The position numbers and the translations under genes were made by a program. 64,000 nucleotides of DNA from Jaltomata sinuosa (taxonomy: Eukaryota; Streptophyta; Magnoliopsida; Solanales; Solanaceae), in contig QJPP01001844.1 of the NCBI GenBank assembly GCA_003996215.1, forward strand, positions 1-64,000. The letters are read 5' to 3'. Each line of letters begins with the position of its first letter. Position 1 is the stretch's first letter. The notes below the pieces were generated by a model. It saw only the letters and a list, made by a program, of their open reading frames with translations. It was not told the DNA's origin and made no database searches. This document shows, in pieces, positions 48,976 through 60,989 of the stretch.

Positions 48976-50262
48976 CTATCCCAGAACAGCTCCAAGTGCA
49001 ACACCACTTGCATCGCACATTACCTCAAATGGTTTGGACCAATCCGGGGCAATTATAATAGGAGCAGCCACTAACTTTTCTTTCAGGCACTCAAACGCCT
49101 TCAAACACTCAGCATCAAATACAAACTTAGTCTCTTTTTCAAGAAACCTGCACAAAGGGTTAGCAATCTTAGAGAAATCTTTAATGAATCTTCGGTAGAA
49201 TCCGGCATGACCAAGAAAGCTCCTCAGACCCTTTACTGAGATGGGTGGAGGTAGTTTCTCGATGACTTCTATCTTTGCTCTATCCACCTCTAGACCTCTC
49301 ATAGATATCTTGTGCCCTAATATAATGCCTTCCTTCACCATGAAATGACATTTCTCCTAATTCAGCACGAGGTTTGACTCTTCACACCTTTGCAATGCTT
49401 GACCCATATTAGTCAAGCAATCATCAAATGCATCACCCACCACAGAGAAGTCATCCATGAAGACTTCCAATGTGTTCTCCACCATATCAGAAAAGATAGA
49501 CATCATGCATCTTTGGAATGTTGCAGGAGCATTGCAAAGACCAAAGGGCATGCGTCTAAAAGCAAACGTACCATAGGGGCAGGTGAAAGTGGTTTTCTCC
49601 TAATCTTCCGGGGCGATAGATATTTGGTTGTACCCCGAATATCCATCCAAAAAGCAGTACCAACCCCTGCCAGCTAATCTATCCAGCATTTGATCCATAA
49701 AGGGCATGGGGAAATGATCACGGAGAGTCCAGGAGTTGAGCTTCCGGTAATCCATACAGACTCGCCACCCCGTGACAGGTCTTAATGGAATCAGCTTATT
49801 TTTTTCATTAGCTACCACAGTCATTCCTCCCTTCTTAGGAACACATTGCACTGGGCTTACCCATTTGCTATCAGAAATTGGGTAAACCACTCCAGCATCG
49901 AGCCATTTGATGATTTCTTTCTTCACCACCTCTTGCATTGGCGGATTCAGTCTTCGCTGGTGCTCGATAGTGGGAGTACAGTCTTCTTCTAACTGTATCT
50001 TATGAGTATAAATACCTGGTGGGATGCCAATAATATATGCAATGGTCCAGCCGATTGCTCTCTTGTGTCTCCTCAGTATGGACAGTAAAACTTCAACTTG
50101 TGTTTCCACAAGGTCTGTCGCAATGATCACAGGTAAGGTATCTTTATCACCTAAAAATGCATACCTTAGATGGCCTGGCAACTCTTTCAACTCTAACACC
50201 GGCGCCTCCTCAATAGAAGGCTTTGCAGGAGGTGTCGGCTTGTTCTTCAAGTCAAGATCCAA
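48976..50262 (-). pseudogene. Element D reverse transcriptase and RNase H start
   Basis: Same frame as the integrase. RT motifs in order: RVCMDYRKLNSWTLRDHFP (49760), FLDGYSGYNQI (49640), MPFGLCNAPATFQRCM (49551), the catalytic FMDDFSVVG box (49460), then GHAGFYRRFIKDF (49210). RNase H opens with VMCDASGVALGAVL (49020). Stops at 49600-49602, 49357-49359 and 48976-48978 are single-codon changes, with no frameshift across the whole stretch. Confidence 0.92.
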
Positions 50263-51470
50263 TTTCTTTGGGGCTTAAAAATATGACCCCATCCAACCAC
50301 AACATTTACAATTTCTTCATAATCTTCGATGTCACCATCATCGAAGTTCATCATAACCGCTGCCAACTTCTTTACAGCAAATCTCTCTTCAACAGAAACA
50401 ATCACATCTGATTCGGTAACAACATCAATAACCGAGATGACATTCATGTCCCTCAGTTGCCTCATTGACTTGCACACATTAAACTTCACTATTTCATCAT
50501 TCAACCTGAAAGTCAACTCGTTGCTCTCCATATCTACTAATACTCTTCCGGTTGCCAAGAAGGGTCGTCCTAAAATAATAGGGACTTCAAAGTCCACTTC
50601 GCAGTCCAAAATTAAGAAGTCTGCCGGAAAGAAGAACTTTCCCACCTTCACAAGCACATCGTACAAAATACCCACCGGTCGTTTAACCGATTTATCAGCC
50701 ATCAACAATCTCATAGTCATCGGTTTGGGGGCTCCTAAGCCCAACTACCGGTAGATAGCTAACGACATCAAGTTTATGCTAGCCCCCAAGTCACAAAGAG
50801 CTTATGCAAAATTAAACTCCCCGATGGTGCAAGGAATAGTGAACGCACCCGGGTCTTCTTTCTTTTGGTCTAGCGACTTTGATGAAATGGCGCTATAATG
50901 GTGGAGGTTGTCTTACGATTCAAAACTTACCGACCTCTTCTTTGTGATCAAGTCCTTCATGAACTTGGCATAATCGGGCATTTGTTCAAGCGTATCCACC
51001 AGAGGGATATTCACAGAGATCTGCTTGAGCATGGTGATAAACTTGTGGAATTTCCCATCTTCCACCTTCTTTTTGATCCTCTAAGGGAAAGGAGGAGGAG
51101 GCTTTGGCATTTGTTTTGGAAGTTTTTCAACTTCCTTGCTCTTCTCCGTGAGCAATTTAGAATCATCATCTACCAAAGTGGGTTTTTCAACCTGAACACC
51201 CACACCCTCATCACTCACCTTTTCATCATCAATGAGCTCATCTTCGTCAATAACATCATCTTTCTGCTTTTGAATTATCGGATGTGATTCTGGTAATGTC
51301 TTACCGCTTCTGGTGGTGATCGCCATACAATTCCCGTCGTTTCTCGGGTTTTGAATGGTGTCACTCGGCAATGTACCAGCTTTCCTTTGATTTAGAGATG
51401 CCGAGACTTGACTCATTTGTTTCTCTAGCTGCTTGATTGAGGTGGAATGAGAATCCACCAACTGACTCAT
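50263..51470 (-). pseudogene. Element D gag end and protease region
   Basis: Starts with MSQLVDSHSTSIKQLEKQMS, the usual gag-to-protease linker of Athila-type elements, then ITTRSGKTL (51310). The protease active-site segment reads CDLGASINLM (about 50795-50765), with DLGA for the common DSGA. ILDCEVDFEVPIILGRPFL (50610-50560) is the C-terminal protease motif. Stops lie at 51081-51083 and within 50745-50930 (three codons), and a one-base frameshift near 50290 separates this frame from RT. Confidence 0.85.
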
Positions 51471-51473
51471 TGA

Positions 51474-52876
51474 TTATAATTCAGATTTCATTTCCTTGAC
51501 TCCGGAGTCAGTAGATTCCACCTTCAACAATATCTTTGCCATCATATTTTCTAATTTGGACGTCTCTGTCTCATTGCTAGCTCTTTCTCGATTACCAGGT
51601 GGTACGTACAACCCACCTCTATCAGTTTTATTTTTCCAATTCTGCTGATCACGATCTCTGTAGCCAGCTTTTTCATAGTAGTTGTCCTTCTGATAGTTCC
51701 GACCTTGGTTTCCCTGGCCATTGGCCTGGAACCCCCCCAAATAATTAGCCTCCTCATCAGATTCAGACTCTGCTGCTCTACCCTGGGAACCCACAGCTTT
51801 CACTTTCTCCATACCTCCTGACAACAAATATTTTGTCAGTAGGTCCATTTGCGTTTCAAATGGGCCATATCTTGGTCCCGTTCTTTCTCTTTCCTGCGTT
51901 GTTCCGCTGTCATACCTACTGCATAAGTGCTAGCGGCTACCTCTGAATCCCGTGTATGCCAGGCCCTGTTGGTTTTAGTGAGCCGGTCCAAAATAGTTGT
52001 GGCATCGATAAAGGTAAGACCCATAAATGCTCCACCTGCTGCATTATCCAGTGTCGGCTTGGTAGCCGAATTCAGTGCCCTGTAGAATGTCTGCATTAGG
52101 AAATTCTCGGTCAACTGATGGTTCAGGCATTGTGTCAGCTTCTTCTTGAACCATAACCAAGTCTCATGTAAAGCCTCATGAGGTTGTTGTCTGAAGTTGC
52201 TAATTTCATCCCTCAACTGTGTCATCCTAGAGGGAGGAAAGAACCTTTCTAGGAAAGCTCCTTTCAACTCTCCCCAGGTTGTGATAGAGTCGGGGGTTAG
52301 CTTTGTCAACCATAATGCTGCCTCATCAGACAGAGACAACGGAAACAACCTGAGCCTGATCGCTGTCTGACTTACTCCAGGCAATTCGAATGACTTGTAG
52401 ATACCCATAAAATTCATCAGGTGTCGGTTTGGATCATCACCAACAACACCACGGAACAGTCCCTTTAAGTTCAACAGCTGAATCATCGTGCTAGTAATGT
52501 TGAACTTAGATCCAGGCGATAGCGGAGGGAGAACAATGGCGCCCGTAGCACCAACTCCATCCAAGTCTATATCATCATCATCATCCAAAGCACACTGCCT
52601 TGGTTGCTGTCGACCTCTACCTCACTGTTGTGGCCTCTGATCGGCTGGAGCATTATTGTTAACAATATCCGTCGGTCTGCCCTCACCCACTAAAGTCTCA
52701 TCATCCAACCCAACATCATCCTCAATATCATCAGCATTCAAATGTTGTTGGGCTCGCTGAGCTGCAGCGAGTCTCGCTGCCTCTTGTTGTTGTACATTCA
52801 TGGTTTGCCTTAACGTTCTAGCAAGCTCAGGATCGTAAGGTAATGTTGATTCACCCGAGCGCAGGGTACTTGGCAT
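51474..52876 (-). pseudogene. Element D gag
   Basis: The start is the ATG at 52876 (MPSTLRSGESTLPYDPEL), 15 bases after a consensus splice acceptor. A glutamine/alanine-rich and acidic segment (52800-52560) leads into the gag core (52500-51990) with FRGVVGDDPNRHLMNF, IRLRLFPLSLSDEAALWL, TTWGELKGAFLERFFPP and AAGGAFM, the Athila gag signature. A glycine/asparagine/aspartate-rich tail follows, without a clear zinc knuckle. Breaks: TGA at 52622-52624, a one-base frameshift near 51848 and TAA at 51474-51476. Confidence 0.88.
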
Positions 52877-53013
52877 GCACAACTATGTACCCTGTAAAAA
52901 AAATATAAAACAAAAACAACAAATAAAAGTAAGTCGGGAAAGTATGACTAAGAGTCAACCAAACACACCGGACTTCATGAACGACCGTATTCTCCGGCAA
53001 CGGCGCCAAAATT
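52877..53013 (-). other. Element D leader: tRNA-Asp primer site and 3' splice acceptor
   Basis: The complement of 52992-53008 reads TGGCGCCGTTGCCGGAG, matching the 3' end of plant tRNA-Asp for its first 15 bases, five bases inside the LTR end. Further along the minus strand a long T-rich run ends TTTTTTTTACAG at 52892, a strong 3' splice-site match 15 bases before the gag ATG. A leader intron is plausible. A weak donor candidate (CCG/GTGTGT) lies near 52968. Confidence 0.75.
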
Positions 53014-54501
53014 TGATACGCCCAAATTACACTTCAATAAAGAAGCGCAAGCGGTCGTCGTCAAATATAGAACCCAACCAAGGTTGGGGTCGATCCCACA
53101 GGGAATAAAGTATAAATTAAGTCGTTAGTAATTTAGTTGACTAGTAATCGATAGTTTCCGGTAATTTGGGGGGGTTTAAATGTCAAATTCACACAAGTTA
53201 ACTAACAAGCAACAAATTTTCAAGAGTTTATAATCAATGCGAGAATGAACTAGGGAAGTGTTCACCATGTCATCGTAACAATTTCGACTCAAAGCTTAAC
53301 CGAATTTTTTCTATATGTATATCACGATGTGATTGAATTTATGGTATCATCTAAACGTTTTTCAACCAAATAGATGAATTTCCTTTTCAATTCTCTCGAA
53401 CTTGAAAAGGTGAAATTTCTTATTTCAATCCTAAACATCAAGTAGATTAATCTAGTTACAGCATTAATCATAAGACGAGAGTTGGTAGTCTCGAATCCTC
53501 GTAGTTAATCAAATTTCCCGGTTTTAATCTCTTTGTTCAAGCAAATTAAACCTAGGCATGTCCTAATATTTAAAACCACTAGAAAACGTTAATAACGAAT
53601 GATTAACAACGTGACAACATATAGATTGAACCTAATGCTACCCGAAATCTATATTGCTACTTTTGCCATGGCTCCCACAACCCTAGTTGTGGGAGTTTTA
53701 GCCACTCATGCTTGCAAAATGAAAGAATGAAGTAATAGTATTCATAATAATAAGAAAAGGTTCTTACAAAATAGATGAACACAAGCTTCAAGCTTTCCAA
53801 GAACAATAAGCCAAAATCCCAAGAACAATCGAAGAAGAAGAAGAAAACGTGTTTGTGTCGTGGTTTCTCCTCCCAAACTCATCCAAAACCTCTCAAAAAA
53901 TATTAGTTAATCAATAATTAAAATAATCCTAACACTGGGTATTTATAGCAGTCCAGGAAATAAAGTCCAAAAATAGAAATTTCGGAATCCCGCTTCGCCT
54001 TGACGGGTCGTCTGACGGACCGTCATGCATGTGACTGGCCGTCACTCCAACCGTCGCCACTATACAGTGCATGATCTCCATTAGCTCTAACTTGACGGCT
54101 TCTCTGATGGTTCGTCAGCCTGTTGACGGTCCGTCACTTAAACCGTCGCCACTATCCAGTGATTCAGTGCCTGGCTGTCCTATCCTGATGGCTTGGCTGA
54201 CGGTCAATCACAGGTGTGACGGCCCGTCAAGCCAACCGTCACCCATATCCAGTGCCTCCTGCAGCTGCTGCCAGGCTTGGTGGCTCCCCTGACGGTCAGT
54301 CACCTGTGTGACGAGCCGTCAGGCCCTCCGTCATGCCTAACCAGTGTTACTTAGCTTGAGTATTTTTCACTCCCTTTCTATCCTTGTCTCCATTTCCTGC
54401 AAATACAACATAAAAACATCAAAAATCACAAAGGTTGCTTAAAAACTTGCGAGTATTCTTAGTTAAAGGCGTCAAATGTGCCATAGAATACCGGCACATC
54501 A
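53014..54501 (-). repeat. 5' LTR of element D (1,488 bp)
   Basis: Starts TGATGTGCCGG at 54501 (minus strand) and ends GGGCGTATCA at 53014, next to the primer site. The first ~330 plus-strand bases (53014-53344) have no counterpart in the 3' LTR. This part contains the inverted repeat CCCAACC/GGTTGGG at 53073-53089. Confidence 0.93.
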
Positions 54502-54682
54502 TGTATTTCTTTGTAAAAGATGTTTTCTGAAATAAGGTTGTAAATGATTTCACGTATTAAAATAATATTATTTAATATTATACTTTATTTTTTGCAAGTA
54601 CCTGTTGGATCGAGTGGTAAATGTTCGTCTATTTAGGTAGTTAAAGTAAGCGCCCGCACAGCTCGGGAGTTGGGTCGTGACA
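54502..54682 (+). repeat. LTR tail of another Ty3/gypsy family
   Basis: Ends GGAGTTGGGTCGTGACA at 54682, the terminus typical of gypsy LTRs here. Only the last ~180 bases are present; the left side is cut by element D. No primer site follows, so the end of a solo or truncated LTR is likely. Confidence 0.55.
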
Positions 54683-55139
54683 AAAATTAGGCTAATTGAA
54701 CTCAAATGAGGCTACAATTGTCATTGAATAAATATAAAGTGACTATAATTTAAATAAATGGAGAGAAAAATAAAAATTGAGTTGCTATTTAATTAATAAA
54801 ATACTACATATATATAATTTTAGTAGATAAATAATACCAACAATTGATGTGCAAAATATTTTTCTGATGAAAATTACTTATAAACTAATTATGTATTTAT
54901 AAAATTAATGACACATAATATATTATACGAAATTGATGATAAAATAACAATAATTAAAATTAAATTATATAAATTATATATTTAAAAACTATGTATACTA
55001 ATTTAGAAAGTGCCAAAATAATGATAAAATACATAATTTATTTAATAAATAAGAATAAAACGTAAATGAAATTATTATTCAGAATAATAAATAACAGCCC
55101 GAACAAGTTATGGGGAGGCCAAAATTGAGTGTCAACAGG
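54683..55139. other. AT-rich unassigned stretch
   Basis: Very AT-rich with no ORF. On the minus strand it begins TGTTGACACTCAATTTTGGC directly against the copia RNase H end, which could be the start of a different LTR, but no partner copy is in the window. Confidence 0.5.
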
Positions 55140-56512
55140 ATCTCCAGTCTACTAGGTAGAGTTACCACCATGATGACCTGTCCTAGTCCTTAAACCCATT
55201 CCCTTTGATGATCTTTCAACTACGTCTCTAGTTAGGCCTTTTGTAAGTGGATTCGACACATTATCTTTTAATTTTACATAGTCAATTATAATAATTTCAC
55301 TAGAGAGTAGTTGTCTAATGGTATTATATCTTCGTCGTATGTGACAAAAAAATTCATTATACATAGTGCTCCCTGCGCTACCTATTGTCGCTTGGCTATC
55401 ACAGTGTATGCATACATGTGCCAATGGTTTGGGCCAGAAGGGAATATCTTTCAAGAAATTTTGGATCGACTCAGCTACTTCACCGTCTTTATCTAAAGCT
55501 ATAAATTTAAATTTTATTGTAGAGCGAGCGATATAGATTTGTTTGGAAGACTTTCAAGAAACTGCTCCTCCACTAAGTATAAATACATATCCACTTATAG
55601 ATTTAACTTCAGTGATTCAATTTGCATCACTATATCCTTCAAGTATTGCGGGATTTTTGTTGTAATGCAAAGCATAATTTTGAGTATATTTTAAATACCC
55701 CAAAACTCATTTCATTGTCATCCAATGAGTTTGATTGGAATTACTTGTGAACCGGCTCAGTTTACTAATAGTACATGTTATATCTGGTCAAGTACAGTTC
55801 ATTATATATATTAAATTTTTCAATACTCGTGCATATTTCAATTGTGAATCACTTTCACCTTTATTTTTTTGAAGTGCAAAACTCACATCCATTGGTGTCT
55901 TACCAATATTGAAATTTAAATACTTGAACTTGTCAAGTACCTTTTCAATGTAGTGAGACTATGACAATGCTAAACCTTGAGGAGTCTTATGAATTCTGAT
56001 CCCTAAGATCACGTCAGCAACTCCGAAGTCTTTCATATCAAATTTGCTAGCCAACATACACTTAGTAGTATTTATGCCAAAAATGTCTCTACAGATGATC
56101 AAAATATCATCAACATACAAACAAACAATGACTTTAATATAAACACATTTGTCACACTTATTACTTTTAAATCCATTTGTCAATATTATTTGGTCAATCT
56201 TTGCATGTCATTATTTTAGTGCTTGTTGTAGTCCATAAAGCGACTTAATAAGTTTGCACACTTTCCTTTCTTTACCAGGAACCACAACACCCTCAGGTTA
56301 TTTTATGTAAATTTCTTCCTCCAACTCTCCATTCAAAAAAACTTTTTTCACATCCATTTGATGGATTTCAAGATCATATAGAACCTCCAATGCAACTAAC
56401 ATCCGAATAGATGTTATTTTCGTTACTGGCGAGTATGTGTCAAAATAATCAAGGCCTTGTTTTTGTCTATAACTTTTGACAACAAGTCTTGCCTTATATT
56501 TGTCAATAGTTT
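55140..56512 (-). pseudogene. Copia reverse transcriptase (main part) and RNase H
   Basis: RT continues from the solo LTR insertion point with YKARLVV-type sequence, then YFDTYSPV, IHQMDVKKVFLNG and EEEIYIK (56480-56300), and SLYGLQQ near 56240. The catalytic box CLYVDDILIICRD is intact at about 56105. The RNase H end at 55454-55152 has HVCIHCDSQATIGSAGS, RRRYNTIRQLL and DNVSNPLTKGLTRD. Frames change between 55960 and 55460, and the 56200-56290 region has stops. This is the polymerase half of the copia polyprotein. Confidence 0.88.
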
Positions 56513-56517
56513 CATCA

Positions 56518-59500
56518 TGTCACGACCCAATTTCTCGGTCATGATGGCACCTACAACCCCCGGTAGGTGAACCAATCCCCGTAGCCCAGAACAGTTAGTA
56601 ATGGGCTACTATCTAGCAAATAAGGGAACAAGACGAATAAAATAGATAAAAGGGATATAAATATATACATATGCGGAAACTAAACCAAACCCCAAGACCT
56701 GGTATCATAGTATAGAGCCAAACTACATACATGGAGTGTAAATAAACCAAAACTTTATATACAGATGTCTCTGAATGGTAATAGAGTACATGAAGCAAAA
56801 GATAAACTAAAGCTAAGCTCCGATCGCCAAGAGCTCACCCTCAGCCTGAAGTAGTCCCCAACAGATCTCCAAGCACGAAACACAGCGATCTAACGGCGAT
56901 GGTCCACCCTAGGATCTGCACCCAAAGATGTAGGGGGTAGGGGTGAGCACCAAATGCGAAGCATAAGGTACCCAGTAGGTATCATAGGCCGACTGGGTAC
57001 ATATAAGATAAAATCATAGCAATAGACAGAGTAGAAGCAAGTAGTCACAGAAATCAACGAAAGGTGCACAGGAACTAGCCCAAAGGGAAATCAACAGAAC
57101 CACATATGAGGCTAGTAAGCAGAGTATACACTCCATAGGCACAGGTGAAAGTAAGAAATAACGCACCTGGGGTCCTTGCAATAACAGTGTATACAAAATA
57201 AGTTTACGAAATGGACGGTATACCGGTAACCTCAAGTGTAAGAAGAAGAGAGAAAGAGTAATAATAGGCATGCTCAGAGACATGAATCAAAACTCAACTA
57301 ATCATACCAATCTCATACATCCATAATAGAGAACAATTCTGTAAGTAAAAAGCAAAAGTCTACCTACAGTCCCCCGGCCGCCCATACAACCGAGGAACAC
57401 AAACAAGTGAAAACAAACCCTCCGGCATCCCATACTACCGGAGCGTACAATCAGCAAACAACAAACAAGGGTGGAGCCTCAAACAATGAATGATATGATG
57501 CATGAAGATCTCAAGTGAAATGGTATCTCTGTATGTACCTCCTCCGGCGCCGATCCGGCCCAGCAGGTAGGTTCCATGGAAGGACTCTGCCCGTATACCT
57601 CTACTCCACCGTATACCCCTCCTCCGGCACACGCAGCCCGTAGCCCCTGGCCCGGATGGCAAGGTCCATGGAGGTCCCCGACCCCATACTAAACTCAGTA
57701 TCAGAACATGTCGTCCGGAAGCAAGTCCGGTATCAGGATGGAGACCCAGTCTCGAATATGCAATGCCCAGACCCTGTCCAGGACTAAAGTAGTAGGAAAA
57801 TGTCTCAAAAACCTCTCCAAGGGTGCCCGGGAGTAACCGGGTCTAAACAGTAAAAAAGTCATCTCAGGTGCTCGGTCAGACCGAGGCTAAAAATCATCTC
57901 AAGTAGCAAGAAAACTCAACTAGCACTCCGGCCCTGCCGAGTCTAGTGTAGTAGTAAAACTGGTGTCTTAAAACATAATTTTACTTTCTTTTACCCAAGA
58001 ATACTCACAAGTCAAATCAACCATTTCCAAATCATTTCCATCAAAAACGGCCCCCCCGGGCCGTGCAAGGTTTAGAAAATAGTGACAGTAGGCCCGAAGC
58101 CAAAACCACGGTAAAACATGGATAAAACCTCTTTATATGCATGGAAATGGTATGATCACACACAATAGCTGCCCCGCAGCTCACAATCAACCTATTGACC
58201 CTGCACAGGCCCACAGCTACTCAGCAGGCATAACCAGCCTAGAAGGATAATTCTATGCCCGGGACTCGCGGACATTCCCAAAATCCCACCTTCTATGTTC
58301 CAGAGTCAACAAGGCCTCACAGGACCACAAGGGTAAATAAAATATATCGGCAAATACTACAAGCAACGGAGGAACAAAGGTAGGCGGACATGAATAAAGC
58401 GGTCGAGGTATGTGGTACCAACCTAATAACCAACCCAAGGATGCCCATTAATATAATTTTATTCTATATATACGGAGTCTAGGGAAAATAAACCATAACC
58501 TACCTGTCGTCCAACGACAAGCTGCTAGAACAACGATGTCCAAGCTCAAACCACTCCAAGAAAATCCAAAACTAAATCGGAATCGAAATCGGATTTGGGA
58601 TGGAACGACTTGACATAGATAATTGATTTTCTTTCGGAGATTAAATAAAATGCCAACCAGCCATCGAATCCCCTCCTTACCATAAAATATCTATACGTGT
58701 ATCATCTATATAATTCATGTGTTAGTGAAGAATACTCAAAGGAAAAGGATGCTGGATACAAGTTTATATTAATGGGAGGAAAAGATAACTCCAACCTAAC
58801 CTAACCTAACATATATGATGATTGTGATTAATAAATGGGTGTAGTGCTATTTAGTTATGTCATGCTAATAAAATACTAAGAACACATAGTTTAATGACAC
58901 CTACTGAAGCAAGCATTTGCTGTATACTCCCTCCACTTCCACGTGGAGGGGAGGTGTCCGTACCAAAGTAATTCTATTCCATCGCGAATGTATTCGGGTA
59001 TTGCATAAATTCGTGGTAAAATAAATATAATATTTTAAATATACCATAATTAATAGAAAATCATTTCCAATAAAACCCACTATATTATAATAATAATTTT
59101 CAACATAACTAAACTTATTATCTCCGATAAAATATTACGGTGTATAAAAACCTTATAAAATAAATACATATACAATTATAACGTTTCAAAAATATTTCCC
59201 ATAAACCTTTAAAATATTTTGAAAAGGCAATACTAATATAATTTTTACCAAATTCAACTTTTAAATAAAATATTTTTAAATACACGCACGATTTTGATAC
59301 TCAAGAATTCTCTCGGGATCCTCCCTTATGTTTTATCACTGTTTCGGAACTGAAATGGCGTTTTAAAACGTGAAGTTGAGGCTTAAATCGAGTTTAACCC
59401 GACCCGGTTCGCGACCCGGTTCGTAACCCATTTTCTGCCAGACAGTCCGCGGTAAAACAGTCATAACTTTTTACTCCGAGATCAGTTGGACGTGAGGTTT

Positions 59501-59694
59501 TGTGCGTTGAAAACTAGACTCGTAGACCTTCGATTTGGTATTTTGGGGGACTTCTAACTCTTTATATATTGAGAGAAAAGCCCTGAGACATTTGACCCAA
59601 AGTTCAGAAAATTTGTTAAAGATCTTACGATATCTTTTGTCGATTTGCTTGACTTCAAAACTTATACGTGGAAATGACCGGAAGGGTCATTACA
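56518..59694 (-). mobile_element. Solo LTR of family C (3,177 bp) with target duplication CATCA
   Basis: Reverse complement of the element C 5' LTR over its full length, from TGTAATGACC (59694) to the GTCATGATGG-side terminus at 56518. CATCA at 56513-56517 and 59695-59699 is a perfect 5-base target duplication, and copia RT coding sequence continues in frame across the insertion point. It is therefore a solo LTR left by recombination between the LTRs of one element. The segment 58600-58960 is specific to this copy relative to the two plus-strand C LTRs. Confidence 0.93.
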
Positions 59695-59699
59695 CATCA

Positions 59700-60826
59700 G
59701 CTTTCATTTTTCTTTTAAAGATCCATTTGAAACTTAAAGGTTTATTTCCAGAAGGAAGATCCACCAATTTTCAAGTATGATTGTTTAAGATTGATTCAAT
59801 CCCACTATTTACTGCTTCTTTCCAAAAAGATGAGTCCCTAGAAGATATAACTTTTTTAAATGTTTGAGGCTCATTTTCTAGTAGAAATATCTCAGAATTT
59901 GATCCAAAAAAAGTAGATGCCCTTTGACGTTTACCATGTCTTAAATTCTCTTCATTAAGTGTATTTTTATTTAGTTCTTCCCGAGGTCTTTTAGATACTT
60001 CACTAGACGACTCATGTCTAGTTTTATACGGATAAATATTTTAAAAAAAATAGCATTATTTAATTCTATTACCATATTATCATGAATCTTGGGATGTTTG
60101 GATTTATGAATAAAAAATCGGCATACTTTACTATTTGTAGCATATCCAATAAAAACACAATCTAAAATTTTTTATCCTAAAACACAATCTATAACTTTTG
60201 GTCCTATCTTAATCTTTTTGGGTTTAGGAACTTGGACTTTGGATAAGCACTCCCACACTTTGAAATATTTCAAGTTGGTGTTTTTTTTTTCATATGGAAT
60301 AGATTGTGTTTTGTTGTGGGATACTCTATTAAGTATTTTGTTTACTGTAAGAATAGCTTCCCCTCACAAGCTTTGTGATAAATCAGAACTTATTAATAAG
60401 GCATTCATTATTTTCTTTAGCGTTTAGTTTTTCCTTTCCACAATTCTATTAGATTGAGGTATGTAAGGGGCAGTAATTTGATGGATGATTCCATTTTCCA
60501 AAACATATTGCTTCAAAAGGAGATTCATATTCTCCACCCCTATCACTCCTTATCATTTTAATTTTTTTGTTCAACTGATTTTCAACTTCAATTTTGTATT
60601 GCTTAAATGCTTCAACTGCTTCATCCTTACTGTTAAGCAAATAAATATAGTAATACCAAGTACAATCATCAATAAAGGTTATGAAATACCTTTTTCCATC
60701 GCGAAATGATATTGACTTCATATCACAAATATCTGTGTGAATTAAGTCTAAAGGATTGGAATTTCTTTTCACAGATTTATAAGGATGTTTCACAGACTTA
60801 GATTCAACACATATTTGGCATTGCAA
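59700..60826 (-). pseudogene. Copia integrase and start of reverse transcriptase
   Basis: The frame 60826-60449 has CQICVESKSVKHPY (pre-integrase region), then DLIHTDICD (first Asp), YFITFIDDCTWYYYIYLL and KMIRSDRGGEYES (second Asp). Downstream, the region with the catalytic Glu and the integrase C-terminus (60440-60000) is read only in pieces with stops. The last 80 bases before the solo LTR (59780-59700) encode the start of the RT domain, completed at 56512 beyond the inserted LTR. The protein would integrate cDNA; this copy is inactive. Confidence 0.85.
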
Positions 60827-60989
60827 TTTATTGCGCTCAAATTTAAATAATACTTTTAAACTAGTTAATTTTCATAAGATTTTGTAATTGACATGCCTTA
60901 AATGAATATGCCATAAATTATTAGACTCAAGCAAGTAAGAAATTAATTTTTTATTCATTTCAATAGATATTAATACATTTGTATCTGTT

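Larger units (their letters stand above)
41525..54501 (-). mobile_element. Element D: Athila-like Ty3/gypsy retrotransposon with third ORF
   Basis: A complete 5' LTR (53014-54501), a tRNA-Asp primer site, gag, protease, RT, RNase H, integrase, a third ORF (44083-46004), a polypurine tract and a 3' LTR (41525-42682) are arranged on the minus strand. The non-chromovirus gag, the tRNA-Asp primer and an extra ORF between integrase and 3' LTR fit the Athila/Tat branch. The 3' LTR lacks about 330 bases that would precede 41525, lost at the junction with the C-family LTR. The 5-mer after the right end is TGTAT; its partner was lost with the left end. Coding frames are kept over long distances and are broken mainly by single-base stops. 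Confidence 0.88.

Noticed and set aside
53071..53100. tRNA gene suggested by a B-box-like sequence
   Set aside because: No A box, no cloverleaf and no terminator arrangement; it is LTR sequence.
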